NCBI GenBank assembly: GCA_040766885.1
Contig: JAXGPP010000009.1
Coordinates: 186,001 to 250,000 of the forward strand
Direction of reading: 5' to 3'
Origin: JAXGPP01 sp040766885
GTDB lineage: Bacteria; Planctomycetota; Planctomycetia; Pirellulales; Thermoguttaceae
DNA length: 64,000 nt
Below are positions 16,001 to 24,561 of the stretch, one piece after another. A model generated the notes under the pieces. The model was not told where the DNA came from. It saw nothing but the letters and a program-made list of their open reading frames with translations, and did no database searches. Within the stretch, counting starts at the first letter, position 1. Every line of letters begins with the position of its first letter. Position numbers and translations under genes: made by a program.

Positions 16001-18150
16001 AGATCCAGCGCCACACCAGCCTTGGGATCGTCGGAAAGATAGAAGTCGGCCTTCTCCAGATCGTCCGGCTTCTCCACTTCGCTGGTCAAACGGAAATGCG
16101 TGGCCATTGAGGCGGTATCGTCGTCGGCCAGGCTGACCAGGGCGTCGTCGACCACCGACACGCCCAGAATTGCCGCCGCCGGTTTGCCGCTCTCATCCGC
16201 CACGCGGAGTTCGAGTTGCACCTCGTCGCCCGGTTTGTACGGCTTGCCAGGCGGATCGACGCGAACGTTGAGCTGGCGAGCGGGTCGGCGCCATACCAGG
16301 CGCTCGGCAATCGGTTCGGGGGGAGAAACGTCGTAGTCGTACACGGTGAGCCGGATCACGCCGTTGGCTTCCGGATCGAGCGGGACGGAAACCTCGTTAG
16401 CTCCGGTGCTGGTAACAAGGGGTTGGTGGCCCACGAGCACACCGCGACACCAGGCAGCGGCCACCAGTGGCAGCCCGGGCTCGGCGGAGCGGATGTTGAA
16501 TTCCAGCGGCCGGCCCGGGTCAAAAATGCCTCGTCCCGTCGTCAGCACTACCGGTCGGCGAGGGGCTGCAAAGGGCAGGTCGATCTCGGCAGACACGCCC
16601 GACGGTTTTTCGACCTTGAGCCGGTAACTCAAATCCCCGCGCGGAACGAAACTGAACGCTCCCATCCCGTCGTGCTGTGCCTCGACGCCGGCCGCCTCGA
16701 AGCCTTCGCTGTCGACGAGGGTTCCCCCAAGTTCCACCGGTTTCCCGAGAGGGTTGCGGGCGGTGAAGTAGACACGGTTCTCCAGGCCGGGGACCAACTG
16801 GCCTCCCTCCGGGTAAAACCGCACATCGATGGAGCCCAGATTGATCGGGATGGTCTCAGCGACCGTTTCCTGCGTTCCACCGTCATCGATCACCACAACA
16901 AGCTGGCCATCGCCGCGTTCGATCTGTTCGGGCAGGGCAAATTCGATGCGGTGACTCCCGCTGGCGGAGGTCGTCGCCGTTTCCTCGTGGACCTGACGGC
17001 CATCGACCGTGGCCGTGATCCGCAACGCCGCACCCGCGGCCGCGCCCCCTTCGGCACGCTGGGCGGAGAGATCGGCCGCCACCCGATCGCCCGCCGTATA
17101 GCTGTCGCGAGTGAACTCCAGCTCCTTCTTCAGCCGCGGCAGCCGGTAGCTGCGGATGAAGAACGTGTGCCGCTCTTCTGGAAACGCGTCTTCGAGACTG
17201 CGCGCGACGAGCGTGTATTGGCCGCCGGCGACCGATTCGGGCAGTACGAACTCGCCGGAGCCAACGCCGCGATCGGTGATGCCTTGAGATTCAGAGCCGG
17301 GCACGACGGCGCCCGAGGGATCGTGGATCTCGAATTGGACGGCAAGCGGGCGGTCCGCCGCCAAGCCGAACCGCGAGAGAGAAAGCGACCGGTAGCGGAT
17401 CGTGTCGCCCGGCCTGTAGAGCGGCCGGTCGAGCGAAAGATGGGTGACAAAGCGGACCGGATCGACTGTCAGGGGAGCGGCCACCGTCTGACGTTTCCCG
17501 TTTCTCAGCGCCGTGACCTCCAACAGCACACGGGAAGGGAGGTCCATGTCGGGTGGGATGCTGACATTGAGCAGTCCAGCCTGGTTGGTATGTTCGCGAT
17601 TGGCAAGCAGCCGTCGCATTTCGTCGGCCGAGCGGAGTGCGAACTCAACGGCCTCCGATACCGGCTCTCCGGTAACGGTGGTGGTGGCGATTGAAAACTC
17701 ATTGACCGCCCCGGCCTGAAGCCTGGCGGGACCGGTCATTCGCAACCGCAAATGATCGGCCGCGATATCAGAGAGCTGTTGGCGGTGGTAGAAGTAGCCG
17801 CCCAGCGAAACCGCCAGGAGGAGGGCGGCGGCCAGAGTGACGAGCCAGCCGGACACCCCGCCCGATGCCGACGGGCCAGCCCTTACGGGACTTGGCATCG
17901 CGCGTGACGAGCGGTCTTCCGCGAGAGTGGACCGCGGCGACAGATCGCTCGGCCGATGGAGATCCAGGGGCGGCAACTCCAGGCGCGCCGCCTCGGCGAT
18001 GAGCTTGGCTTGCTCGTGCACCTCGGCGTCGGCCTGAGCGGTCTCCGGATCGCTCTCGATCCGCGCGCGAAGCTTGGCGGCCTCTTCCTCCGTCAGGAGG
18101 TCGTAGAGAAGTTCCCACAGGCGTTGTCGAGTTTCCGAATCGACGGGCAT
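13084..18150 (-). CDS. alpha-2-macroglobulin family protein with anti-sigma-like N-terminus
   Basis: A 1688-residue protein. Residues 1-~70 form a short helical cytoplasmic-type domain (LLYDLLTEEEAAKLRARI) placed like an anti-sigma domain but without a zinc-binding His/Cys set. A transmembrane helix follows at ~102-125 (WLVTLAAALLLAVSLGGYFY). Next come macroglobulin (MG) beta domains (RPLYRPGDTIRYRSL at ~245), an unusual second hydrophobic region at ~787-837, the A2M domain, and a thioester domain with GCFEQ at 1218-1222. Bacterial homologues trap attacking proteases through the Cys-Gln thioester; Cys1219 and Gln1222 are present. The gene starts 5 bp after the ECF sigma gene, so it is probably that factor's regulator as well as an envelope protein. 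Confidence 0.85.
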   Translation of the reverse strand: MPVDSETRQRLWELLYDLLTEEEAAKLRARIESDPETAQADAEVHEQAKLIAEAARLELPPLDLHRPSDLSPRSTLAEDRSSRAMPSPVRAGPSASGGVSGWLVTLAAALLLAVSLGGYFYHRQQLSDIAADHLRLRMTGPARLQAGAVNEFSIATTTVTGEPVSEAVEFALRSADEMRRLLANREHTNQAGLLNVSIPPDMDLPSRVLLEVTALRNGKRQTVAAPLTVDPVRFVTHLSLDRPLYRPGDTIRYRSLSLSRFGLAADRPLAVQFEIHDPSGAVVPGSESQGITDRGVGSGEFVLPESVAGGQYTLVARSLEDAFPEERHTFFIRSYRLPRLKKELEFTRDSYTAGDRVAADLSAQRAEGGAAAGAALRITATVDGRQVHEETATTSASGSHRIEFALPEQIERGDGQLVVVIDDGGTQETVAETIPINLGSIDVRFYPEGGQLVPGLENRVYFTARNPLGKPVELGGTLVDSEGFEAAGVEAQHDGMGAFSFVPRGDLSYRLKVEKPSGVSAEIDLPFAAPRRPVVLTTGRGIFDPGRPLEFNIRSAEPGLPLVAAAWCRGVLVGHQPLVTSTGANEVSVPLDPEANGVIRLTVYDYDVSPPEPIAERLVWRRPARQLNVRVDPPGKPYKPGDEVQLELRVADESGKPAAAILGVSVVDDALVSLADDDTASMATHFRLTSEVEKPDDLEKADFYLSDDPKAGVALDLLLGTQGWRRFAEKTLDEMRREGRQDEQLIRLAALGGETTPPAMFDNLGELQERYRQSLAAYRTGRTRGLNVLTTLSLFGGMALLLLVALLSVLKIVSGVRLWIPAISASAACLVIGVVLMAPEPRSPASAAGAVAFAPFHLPLPVDQAAAEDKLSIEEALDEYKFARDGAARYLNFDDRAKQRQLERLGDADRDDFVVAGRPLDLGAVQELGLEAELGREGRARRVDKLERAFGQRPAAARARMMGEPSGGEERGEESLLSQESLRFIVREYAHQYTPGEPGVRSDFTETLYWHPMLVTDAGGRAEVRFDLSDAVTTFRVSADAHGDGGRIGSGQGEIVSRIPFNLEPKLPLEVTAGDRVELPVAVANDSADDLPIELSLETGPLVRLEGEPLRRLELAAGKRGREHFTLDIVGERGDGELTVRGLGGRLSDAVRRSLSVVPPGFPASHSYSGTLEGKQELVVNLPDDWVPGSMEVSLNVFPSSLADIQKGLEGMLREPTGCFEQASTANYPNVLSLDFLETNGIAQPEITRRSRELLAQGYARLTGYESPTKGYEWFGGDPGHEALTAYGLMQFRDMARVYEVDQAMIERTAAWLLARRDGRGGYQRNAKALDSFGSAPQDITDAYITWALSESGQEGIETEIKHAVAQAAKSDDPYHIALAAAAALNGKQEAEGRKLLDKLKQLQAEDGRLEGKNGSITRSGGLSLTVETTALAAIGWMKAPEYAGQVRRAIQWIIDHREGSGSFGSTQATILALKAIIEDARSSRRAVTEGELIVTREDTVVRKQQIIAGQVETISIDGLEAKLEPGQNRLAIELTGENRMPYVLDVAYRSQQPASDDGCPVRLSTNLAQARVVAGQTVALTAEVENIIDEGQPMTVAILGLPAGLEVRPDQLEDLKKARTIDYYETRAREVICYWRSLAPKQKVAVKLDLVAAVPGRYTGPASRTYLYYTDEQKQWSRPLEVEITRE

Positions 18151-18155
18151 GGCAG

Positions 18156-18713
18156 TTATTCCAGCCGGGGTTCCAGAGCTGCTTTCAGCTTGCCGATCGC
18201 CATTCGCATCCGGGTTTTCACCGTTCCCAGCGGAATCCGGATCGCGGCGGCAATCTCCTCATAGGTCATCTGACCGTTCTGTCTCAGGAGAAACACCGCC
18301 TGCTCCTCGGGACGCAGATCAACGAGCGCGCGACGCACCAAGGCGACTTGTTCGGCGCGCGAAGCGGCGTCGTCGGGTTGGATTTGCGAGGCAACGGTCA
18401 TGGCATCCTCGTCCTCCAAGGGGCGGCGCCGTCGCCGCCATGCAGTGGCGCGCATGTCGCGCCCGACATTCAAGGTCACCTGGAAAATCCAGGCTCGCAG
18501 ATTCTGAACCTCATCGAGCCCGTCGCGCCGACGCCAACACTTGAAAAAGGCCTCCTGCAGCGCGTCGCGGGCATCCTCGCGATGCCCCACCAGGAAGAAC
18601 AGCATTCCCAGCAGTTCGTGCTGCCAGCGCAGGAAGGCTTCTTCCAGGCGCTCGTCTCTCGACTGCTGAGGACCACGCGAGTCGGTCGGGCGTGTTGTGT
18701 CGGTCGGGTTCAT
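18156..18713 (-). CDS. ECF-family RNA polymerase sigma factor
   Basis: A 185-residue protein with the two ECF domains. Region 2 spans about residues 22-90 (FFLVGHREDARDALQEAFF, then NLRAWIFQVTLNVGRD). Region 4 spans about residues 125-180 (LRPEEQAVFLLRQNGQMTYE, then IPLGTVKTRMRMAIGKLK) and carries the helix-turn-helix for -35 recognition. It recruits RNA polymerase to a specific promoter set, commonly in response to envelope stress. The large A2M gene follows after 5 bp and is the likely cognate membrane regulator. No zinc-finger anti-sigma gene is present nearby. Confidence 0.9.
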   Translation of the reverse strand: MNPTDTTRPTDSRGPQQSRDERLEEAFLRWQHELLGMLFFLVGHREDARDALQEAFFKCWRRRDGLDEVQNLRAWIFQVTLNVGRDMRATAWRRRRRPLEDEDAMTVASQIQPDDAASRAEQVALVRRALVDLRPEEQAVFLLRQNGQMTYEEIAAAIRIPLGTVKTRMRMAIGKLKAALEPRLE

Positions 18714-20425
18714 CTTCTGAGATCAAAGACGATCCAGTAAGGAAAAACGATTTGCGGATTTCGCCGCCCCATCGAGGACGGCCAACACGGCACGACTCCC
18801 CCGTAGAGATGGGTCTTAGGGCGAAATTCCGTCACTTGGCGATGCGGAATCGGGCGCAATGGGCTTTCCGAGCCTCTTAAACCGCGTTTCTGCGTGCGCA
18901 CAGGGCAGGCTACCCCGTGGGCGCTGTCTCGACAAGCAACCCGGCGGCGATTGCACTTTCGCAATGGGCCAAAACCGGTTGGTAGCCGAGGGATGCCGGT
19001 CCCGCTCAGCGTGCTGACCGTCTCCATATATCTATGTGCGCAGCGGACTCCGCGATGCCCGCTGCGTCGAGTATCGCTGCCGAGTCGCGTCTCTCGCCCG
19101 GCTTGCCAACGCTTCCTGTTGTGGCGCAATGACTTCCGATCAGTCAATGAACGCTGGTAACGCGGCTTGCTGAGCGATTGCCGTGGATTGCATCGGCGAA
19201 GATGCTCCTCAGCGACGCCGCGACCGATCACTCGCGGCAGAAGTCTCCGCTTGATGAACGACGCATCGGCGGCGCGCCACTCCCGACCGCGCATCGACCG
19301 AACGTCAGGCGATGACCGGTTGAAGACCAGCCGTAAGCTCCATCGAAGCGTCGTCGAAAGTCGATCGAGAGTTCAAAGCGCGCCGAAAGGCGCTCGCGAG
19401 TGTCCATCGGGCGAAGAAAATCGTCGCGCGACAAAAAAATTTTTTCCCTGTTTCGGCACGCCTTCGCCGAGCGATCGACGACGTCTCTTCCATGTCGACT
19501 TCGCGCGCTCGGCGGAACGATCACTTAGACGCACGGACTTGCTCCGTCGCGACTGTCGACTCCGTCTTCCGCGCAGTGTGCGGACGCGAAGAAACGCTCG
19601 GCGGCGGTTGAGAGTGGATTGCACGCGCCGTGTCGCTTGAGCGCTTCGCGAAGCGAGGGCGCCTGATGCCGAATGGCCATCGCATTGCAGGGCGCGATTC
19701 GTTTCGCGAAGCAAGTCACGTCGCATTCTGCAATCGCCAAGTTATTGAGAATCAAGCGCTTACGAAAACGCTGCAAATAGCGGCTCAAACGCGATCGGCA
19801 GACTGCGACGGGCAAATTGACACGCCGCAAACGCTGACTGATGGACGTGAAGGGGCGTTTCATTTTCAGCTTCCTCGCTTCGTTGCAGCGGGTTCATCAT
19901 CATTCGTTGCGAGCAATCGCGCGGCTGCATGAATGCTGATCGATCGAGTCGAAGTGACACGGTGTTGATGAGCCCGCGCGCTGCACGTTGATCGATGCGC
20001 GGCGCTGGCAGCGCGCGATGCAATGAACGATGTGCGCTGCGTTGAACGAAGCGTGAACGAAGAGATTTTTTGCTCGCGGTGCAAGAAATGTACTTGCAAG
20101 TTTTTTGGAAATAGATACGATAATGCAAAACTGGGACCTTGAGAGTGTGAGTCAGAGTGTGCAGCACGACCCGGTTCGGTTCGAAACGCTGCATGACACT
20201 GAAACGCTCTCCAAAGAATTCGCGGCACGAGGTTCCAGGGCTCCTTGCGAAGGAAGGAAGCCAACGAGGAGAGCCAACAGCTTGTTGCGGTGCATGGCCG
20301 CGAGAGCAACAAGATGTCGGTAACGGTTGTTGACCTGTTTCTGTGGTGACCGACCTCTCAAGCATCGAATCCCAGCTCGAGCTTCGATGAGGAGTCGCCC
20401 GAGACTCATGTGAGGAGGACGTACG
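18714..20425. other. 1.7-kb gene-free region
   Basis: No frame here has protein-like composition with a ribosome site. The DNA is rich in TCGA, GATC and TTCGCGAAGC words (the last near 19,643 and 19,700), has an A/T run near 19,434-19,446, and becomes A/T-richer towards the H1-like gene. It contains the promoter at 20094-20124 and presumably, at its left end, the promoter of the divergent sigma gene. Confidence 0.6.
20094..20124 (+). promoter_or_regulatory. candidate promoter of the H1-like gene
   Basis: TTGCAA at 20094-20099 and TACGAT at 20116-20121 (16-bp spacer), or the overlapping GATAAT at 20119-20124 (19-bp spacer), lie in an A/T-rich stretch. This would give a leader of about 300 bases before the GTG at 20426. 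Confidence 0.4.
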
Positions 20426-20551
20426 GTGGCCAAGAAGAAGGCAACGAAGAAGAAGGTCGCGAAGAAGGCGGCGAAGAAGAAGGTCGCTAAGAAGGGCGCC
20501 AAGAAGGCCGCGAAGAAGAAGAAGGGCACCAAGAAGAAGGCCGCCGTCTAG
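20426..20551 (+). CDS. lysine-rich histone H1-like DNA-binding peptide
   Basis: A 41-residue peptide made almost only of Lys, Ala, Val, Thr and Gly in the pattern KKATKKKVAKKAAKKK, like the C-terminal tail of eukaryotic histone H1 and bacterial Hc1/AlgP-type proteins. Such peptides bind and compact DNA through charge. The GTG start is fixed by AGGAGG at 20413-20418, 7 bp upstream, and a strong terminator follows. It has no globular domain, which makes it very short even for this class. It is single and monocistronic, with a long upstream region. Confidence 0.85.
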   Translation: MAKKKATKKKVAKKAAKKKVAKKGAKKAAKKKKGTKKKAAV

Positions 20552-20655
20552 CGCGTCTTCGCCCGCGACCCGGAAGGAGGTTACGCCGACCCGGCTCAAC
20601 CCCTGAAGCGCACAACTGCTTCAGTCCTTCCCTACCTGCTACGACGAGAAAGGGA

Positions 20656-20691
20656 CGCCCGGCACAATGCGCCGGGCGTTTCTGTTTTCTT
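20656..20691 (+). terminator. rho-independent terminator of the H1-like gene
   Basis: CGCCCGGC (20656-20663) pairs with GCCGGGCG (20671-20678) across a 7-base loop and is followed by a T-rich tail (TTTCTGTTTTCTT). Confidence 0.8.
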
Positions 20692-20821
20692 GCATAAGCC
20701 ATGGCCGGATAGAGTGTTACGCAAGGGCCGCCAACGCAGCCCCACCATCCGCACCCCCTCCTTGGAAGGGACCAATACAGAGTACGGCTCCAGCGCGCGC
20801 CTGTTGCCCCGGTGTTTCGTC

Positions 20822-21808
20822 TCAAAGCCGCGGGAGTTGATCGGCCGTTTCGTCGACGCGTGCCGCAATGATCCTCAGCGCGCCGGCATGATCGAGACGC
20901 ACTTGCGCGTTCTGGGGATCGAATCGCCGGGTGTAATGCAAGATCAACGACGCGGTGCGGTCGATCGCCGCCTCGTCGACACGGCCGAAAATCATGGCGT
21001 CCGGGCCGAGGAAGTTCTCCGGGTGCAAATAGGCCGCAGCGGAAGACGCGGCACGCCGATAGGCGAGTTCGAGCACCGCATTCTCGCTGGCATTGCGACC
21101 GATGACGATCTTCGTCTGTTCGTTGAGGCGAACATGACGGCCGACGTTGAGTAGTTCGAATTCCCAACTCGCCGCCGTCGGCCGATGAGCGATCAGATCG
21201 CGAACGCGCGGCGCGAAGGTCAGTTCGGTGAGCGCGCAACCGGTGGAAGGCTGCGGAACGGACGGCAGGCCAAGTTCCTGAGCCAGGGCGATGAGCTCGA
21301 CGCGGCTGCGACCGCTGAATGCGTAGAGCTTCTCACGATCCACGAGGCCTTCCCGTTCGACGACCGTCGGCGGAAGCAATTTCGCCGACAACGGCCGCAG
21401 CAGGCGCCCGTCGAGACCGGAAGCCCGCGCGACGATTTCGAGATCGCGCCGCTTCTGGCTCTTCGGCCGCTGTCCGACGACTTCGCCGGTCGCCACGAGG
21501 CAGGCGCCGACTCGTTCCATGAATTTCTTCGCCATCTCGCACATGCGGATACGGCAGTCAATGCACGGGTTCATGCCCTTGCCGTAACCATAGCGCGGTT
21601 GGCGGATCAGATCGATGTAGTCGTCGTCGACCGAGAGAACGGTGAGGCGGATGCCCATCTCGACCGCCGTCTGCGCCGCCGGCACCTTGCAGCAGTCGAA
21701 CGTGGTGCGGATATTGAGGGCATCGACTGCAAACCCCTGCCGCTGCAGAATGCGGGCGGCCAGCATGCTGTCGAGTCCGCCTGAAAACAAGACCACGGCA
21801 TGACGCAT
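20822..21808 (-). CDS. PP-loop ATPase, MnmA/ThiI-like (probable RNA or sulfur-transfer enzyme)
   Basis: A 328-residue protein with the PP-loop SGGLDS near the N-terminus, the ATP-pyrophosphatase signature that adenylates a substrate before thiolation or amidation. Further landmarks are MNPCIDCRIRMCEMA (CxxC, a possible catalytic or metal-binding pair) and PSTGCALTE. This layout resembles the MnmA/ThiI/TtuA type of tRNA-thiolation enzymes. The C-terminal ~110 residues are not recognised. I take the ATG at 21808, which has AAGGA about 8 bp upstream, over in-frame starts up to 21859. It lies 69 bp downstream of rnc, so it is possibly in the same transcript. Confidence 0.75.
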   Translation of the reverse strand: MRHAVVLFSGGLDSMLAARILQRQGFAVDALNIRTTFDCCKVPAAQTAVEMGIRLTVLSVDDDYIDLIRQPRYGYGKGMNPCIDCRIRMCEMAKKFMERVGACLVATGEVVGQRPKSQKRRDLEIVARASGLDGRLLRPLSAKLLPPTVVEREGLVDREKLYAFSGRSRVELIALAQELGLPSVPQPSTGCALTELTFAPRVRDLIAHRPTAASWEFELLNVGRHVRLNEQTKIVIGRNASENAVLELAYRRAASSAAAYLHPENFLGPDAMIFGRVDEAAIDRTASLILHYTRRFDPQNAQVRLDHAGALRIIAARVDETADQLPRL

Positions 21809-21877
21809 GGAACACATCCTTGTGGAGAGCTCACGCGGCAGACGCGCCGGACGATGCACCCTCAGGCAGGAAGGGGC

Positions 21878-22615
21878 TCAGTCCGATGTGAACGGAGGCT
21901 CTTCGTTATTGAGTTCGCTGAGGGCGTTGCGAGCCGCTCGCTGCTCGGCTTCTTTCTTATTTCTGCCCCATGCCGGCGGGTAGCGGCTGGAGCCGATCTG
22001 GGCGGAGATCTTGAAGCACTTGCTGTGGTCCGGACCCTTTTCATCGAGCAAGTGATAGGTGGGAGTGAGACCTTGCTCGCGCTGGGCCAGTTGCTGCAGC
22101 AGCGACTTGTAATTGCCGCCCAACTCGCCGCCCACGGCCAACTCGATCTCGGGTCCGACGTGCCTTTCCACAAACTCCCGCGCGGCCTGCACGCCGCCAT
22201 CGATGTAGATGGCCGCGATGAGCGACTCGAAGACATCGGCCATCAACGAGGGCGGAACTCCCGGGTGCGTGGTCATTCCCTTCCCCAGGATCAGGCACTC
22301 CTGCATGCCGAGCGTTTCGCTGATTCGGGCACAGGTCTGCCGGCTGACCACGATCGACTTGAGCTTGGTCAGATCTCCCTCGAGATAGTCGGGAAACTGA
22401 TGATAGAGCAGGTCGCAGACGATCGCGCCAAGGATGGCGTCGCCAAGGAATTCGAGCCGCTCGTTCGACGCCAGACGATGCTCCGCCCCGGAAGCGTGAG
22501 TCAAGGCGGACCGAAGCAGATTGACGTCTAAGAAGCGATAGCCGATTCGCTCCTGACAAACTACAAAGATGGCCTGTAACTCGCGATCAATATCTGTCGT
22601 GGCATCCGACGCCAT
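21878..22615 (-). CDS. rnc: ribonuclease III
   Basis: A 245-residue protein of typical RNase III length. The endonuclease domain has the signature ERLEFLGDAILG and the later acidic DVFESLIAAIYIDGG motif, which supply the metal-binding residues. A C-terminal double-stranded-RNA-binding domain ends with GRNKKEAEQRAARNALSEL. It cuts double-stranded RNA in rRNA maturation and mRNA turnover. The ATG at 22615 follows an AGAGG and is preferred to the GTG at 22639. A TTGACA-type promoter stands about 50 bp upstream. Confidence 0.93.
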   Translation of the reverse strand: MASDATTDIDRELQAIFVVCQERIGYRFLDVNLLRSALTHASGAEHRLASNERLEFLGDAILGAIVCDLLYHQFPDYLEGDLTKLKSIVVSRQTCARISETLGMQECLILGKGMTTHPGVPPSLMADVFESLIAAIYIDGGVQAAREFVERHVGPEIELAVGGELGGNYKSLLQQLAQREQGLTPTYHLLDEKGPDHSKCFKISAQIGSSRYPPAWGRNKKEAEQRAARNALSELNNEEPPFTSD

Positions 22616-22661
22616 ACGAAAGCCTCTGACCTCCAGCACTCAAACCCGCACTATTTACGTA

Positions 22662-22690
22662 ACCCTAACCGAGATCGCGGTTTTTGTCAA
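22662..22690 (-). promoter_or_regulatory. candidate rnc promoter
   Basis: On the minus strand TTGACA (22690-22685) and TAGGGT (22667-22662) are separated by 17 bp. The expected transcript start gives a leader of roughly 40 bases before the rnc ATG. Confidence 0.4.
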
Positions 22691-22885
22691 CCTTGCCGGG
22701 GGAGCTCAGGCACCATTCGGGGTAGAGGTCTTCACTTGCCCGAGGCCAGGAGTCAGCGCACAATTCCAGTCGAAGGCCTGCGCCGCAACACTCGGTGCGG
22801 GATGGCGAAGGCGGATGAATGAGCTGGCAGCCAGGCGTTATGGCGACCATTTCAGTCACGAAACCGAGCAATGAAGGAGGGTTTC

Positions 22886-24352
22886 ATGCGGCGAGAAGCG
22901 TCAAAACATGCCCCGGCGTGGCGAGTCGCCTGGTCGATGGCGGCCGTGTTGATCCTGAGTACGTATCCTACCGCATCGGCCCAAGACGATGCCGAAGCCC
23001 TGGAGCACGCCCGGGGGCTCTCGCGGGCGTTTCGCGCCGCCGCCAAAAAAGTGGTTCCTACGGTCGTGGTGATCAAGACCAGCGGCGAGGCGCCGCGACA
23101 ACGCCAACGGTCGCGGGACGGAAATCCCTTCCGCGGAACGCCGTTCGAGGACTTCTTTCGTGATGACATGCCGGGCGTCGACGTGCCTTTCTCGCCTGCA
23201 CCGGGACTGGGAAGCGGCGTGATCATCGACCCATCGGGAGTGATCCTCACTAACAACCATGTGGTCCAGGAGGCGGGCGAAGTCACCGTTCAGTTGGACG
23301 ACGGCCGGCAGTTTCCGGCAAAAGACATTAAGGTGGATGAGAAGACCGACCTGGCCGTAGTGCGCATCGAGGCTGGTGAGCCACTGCCGGCGGCCGTATT
23401 GGGCGACTCAGACGGACTGGAGATTGGCGACTGGGTGCTGGCGGTCGGCAGTCCGTTCGAACTCGAACAAACGGTCAGTGCCGGCATCATCAGCGCGAAG
23501 GGCCGGTCGCTGGGGGCACTCAACCGGGGCACGTTCTTACAGACCGACGCCGCGATCAATCCGGGCAATTCGGGCGGACCGCTGGTGAACCTCGAGGGCG
23601 AGGTGGTTGGCATCAATACGGCGATCGTCTCTGGCAGCGGCGGCTACCAAGGCGTCGGCTTCGCCATCCCGGTCAATCTTGCCAAGTGGGTCACGCCGCA
23701 ATTGCTCAAGACAGGGAAGGTGCGGAGGTCGTATCTGGGCGTGGGCATCCAGAAGATTACTGGCGACCTGGCCCAGGAACTCAACGTTCGTCCGGGGCAG
23801 GGCGTTGCCGTGCAGCAAGTGTTCGACGGTTCGCCAGCCGCTAAAGCCGGTCTCGAGGAAGGGGACATCGTGCTTTCGTTCGACAACCGGGCGTTGCACG
23901 ACGCGGCCGAACTGCAGGAGATGGTGGAACGCACTGAACCTGGATCCACGCACCGGTTACAGGTGGTGCGAAAAGGCAAACCGATCGACGTCGATGTGGC
24001 TTTGGAAGCGATGCCAGAGGACTTCGACCGCGCGGCCGGCGAAGTTCTGGGCATGGGCGAGTTCCAGTCGCCGGAACTCGGCCTGGCGGTCATGGACCTG
24101 ACTCCCGACATGGCCGAGTCGCTTGGATATCAGAACCAGACGGGAGCATTAGTCTCCCGCGCCGATCGGCGGGGAATTGCCTACCGTGCCGGAGTCCGCG
24201 ACGGGATGTTGATCGTCGGCGTGGGCAAACAGTCGATCAAGGGCGTGGCTGATTTTGCCGCCGCGGTAGCCAATTCGTCGCTCGCCGAAGGCATTACGCT
24301 GGAGATCGTCACGCGTCAAGGGCGTCGCACGGTGACTCTCCAGAGCAGTTGA
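22886..24352 (+). CDS. HtrA/Deg-type periplasmic serine protease with two PDZ domains
   Basis: A 488-residue protein with signal peptide (AWSMAAVLILSTYPTASAQ). The trypsin-like domain carries the full triad: His125 in TNNHVV, Asp155 in KTDLAVV and Ser229 in GNSGGP. Two PDZ domains follow at about residues 280-375 and 390-488, as in DegP/DegQ, which degrade or refold damaged envelope proteins. AAGGAGG at 22874-22880 points to the ATG at 22886, not the ATG at 22871 that precedes it. A second Deg-type gene lies on the other strand at 27531-28901. Confidence 0.93.
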   Translation: MRREASKHAPAWRVAWSMAAVLILSTYPTASAQDDAEALEHARGLSRAFRAAAKKVVPTVVVIKTSGEAPRQRQRSRDGNPFRGTPFEDFFRDDMPGVDVPFSPAPGLGSGVIIDPSGVILTNNHVVQEAGEVTVQLDDGRQFPAKDIKVDEKTDLAVVRIEAGEPLPAAVLGDSDGLEIGDWVLAVGSPFELEQTVSAGIISAKGRSLGALNRGTFLQTDAAINPGNSGGPLVNLEGEVVGINTAIVSGSGGYQGVGFAIPVNLAKWVTPQLLKTGKVRRSYLGVGIQKITGDLAQELNVRPGQGVAVQQVFDGSPAAKAGLEEGDIVLSFDNRALHDAAELQEMVERTEPGSTHRLQVVRKGKPIDVDVALEAMPEDFDRAAGEVLGMGEFQSPELGLAVMDLTPDMAESLGYQNQTGALVSRADRRGIAYRAGVRDGMLIVGVGKQSIKGVADFAAAVANSSLAEGITLEIVTRQGRRTVTLQSS

Positions 24353-24474
24353 ACCCACAGAGGACCGGAGCGCTGCGGGCGGCGTCGGTGAGGCCGCGCA
24401 TCGCCCGCAAGATCTCCGAGAAAGTGCTCTGCACTCGCCACCGGTCTGATTGGACCCCAAAACGTGTGGTGGAC

Positions 24475-24511
24475 GCGGCTTTTTGCGAGCTTGACTTAGG
24501 CAAAAAGCCGC
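24475..24511. repeat. perfect 12-bp inverted repeat upstream of the CbiA-like gene
   Basis: GCGGCTTTTTGC (24475-24486) and GCAAAAAGCCGC (24500-24511) enclose a 13-base loop. The T and A runs are inside the stem, so it is not a standard terminator. It ends 50 bp before the ATG of the CbiA-like gene and may be a leader hairpin or protein-binding site. Confidence 0.6.
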
Positions 24512-24561
24512 CTAAGAATGTTTGCGGACTGTCGCCAATCCTTTTTCCTGCCTGAGCCCCA

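Noticed and set aside
16216..17694. A 492-codon open frame on the plus strand
   Set aside because: It is antisense to the alpha-2-macroglobulin gene, which has clear family motifs on the minus strand.
18710..19294. A 194-codon minus-strand frame upstream of the sigma factor
   Set aside because: It has no ribosome site and overlaps the sigma start; its composition is arginine-rich and unlike the neighbouring genes.
19760..20599. A 279-codon minus-strand frame with leucine- and phenylalanine-rich runs
   Set aside because: The hydrophobic run is the complement of the lysine-rich H1-like gene; the rest has no protein-like character.
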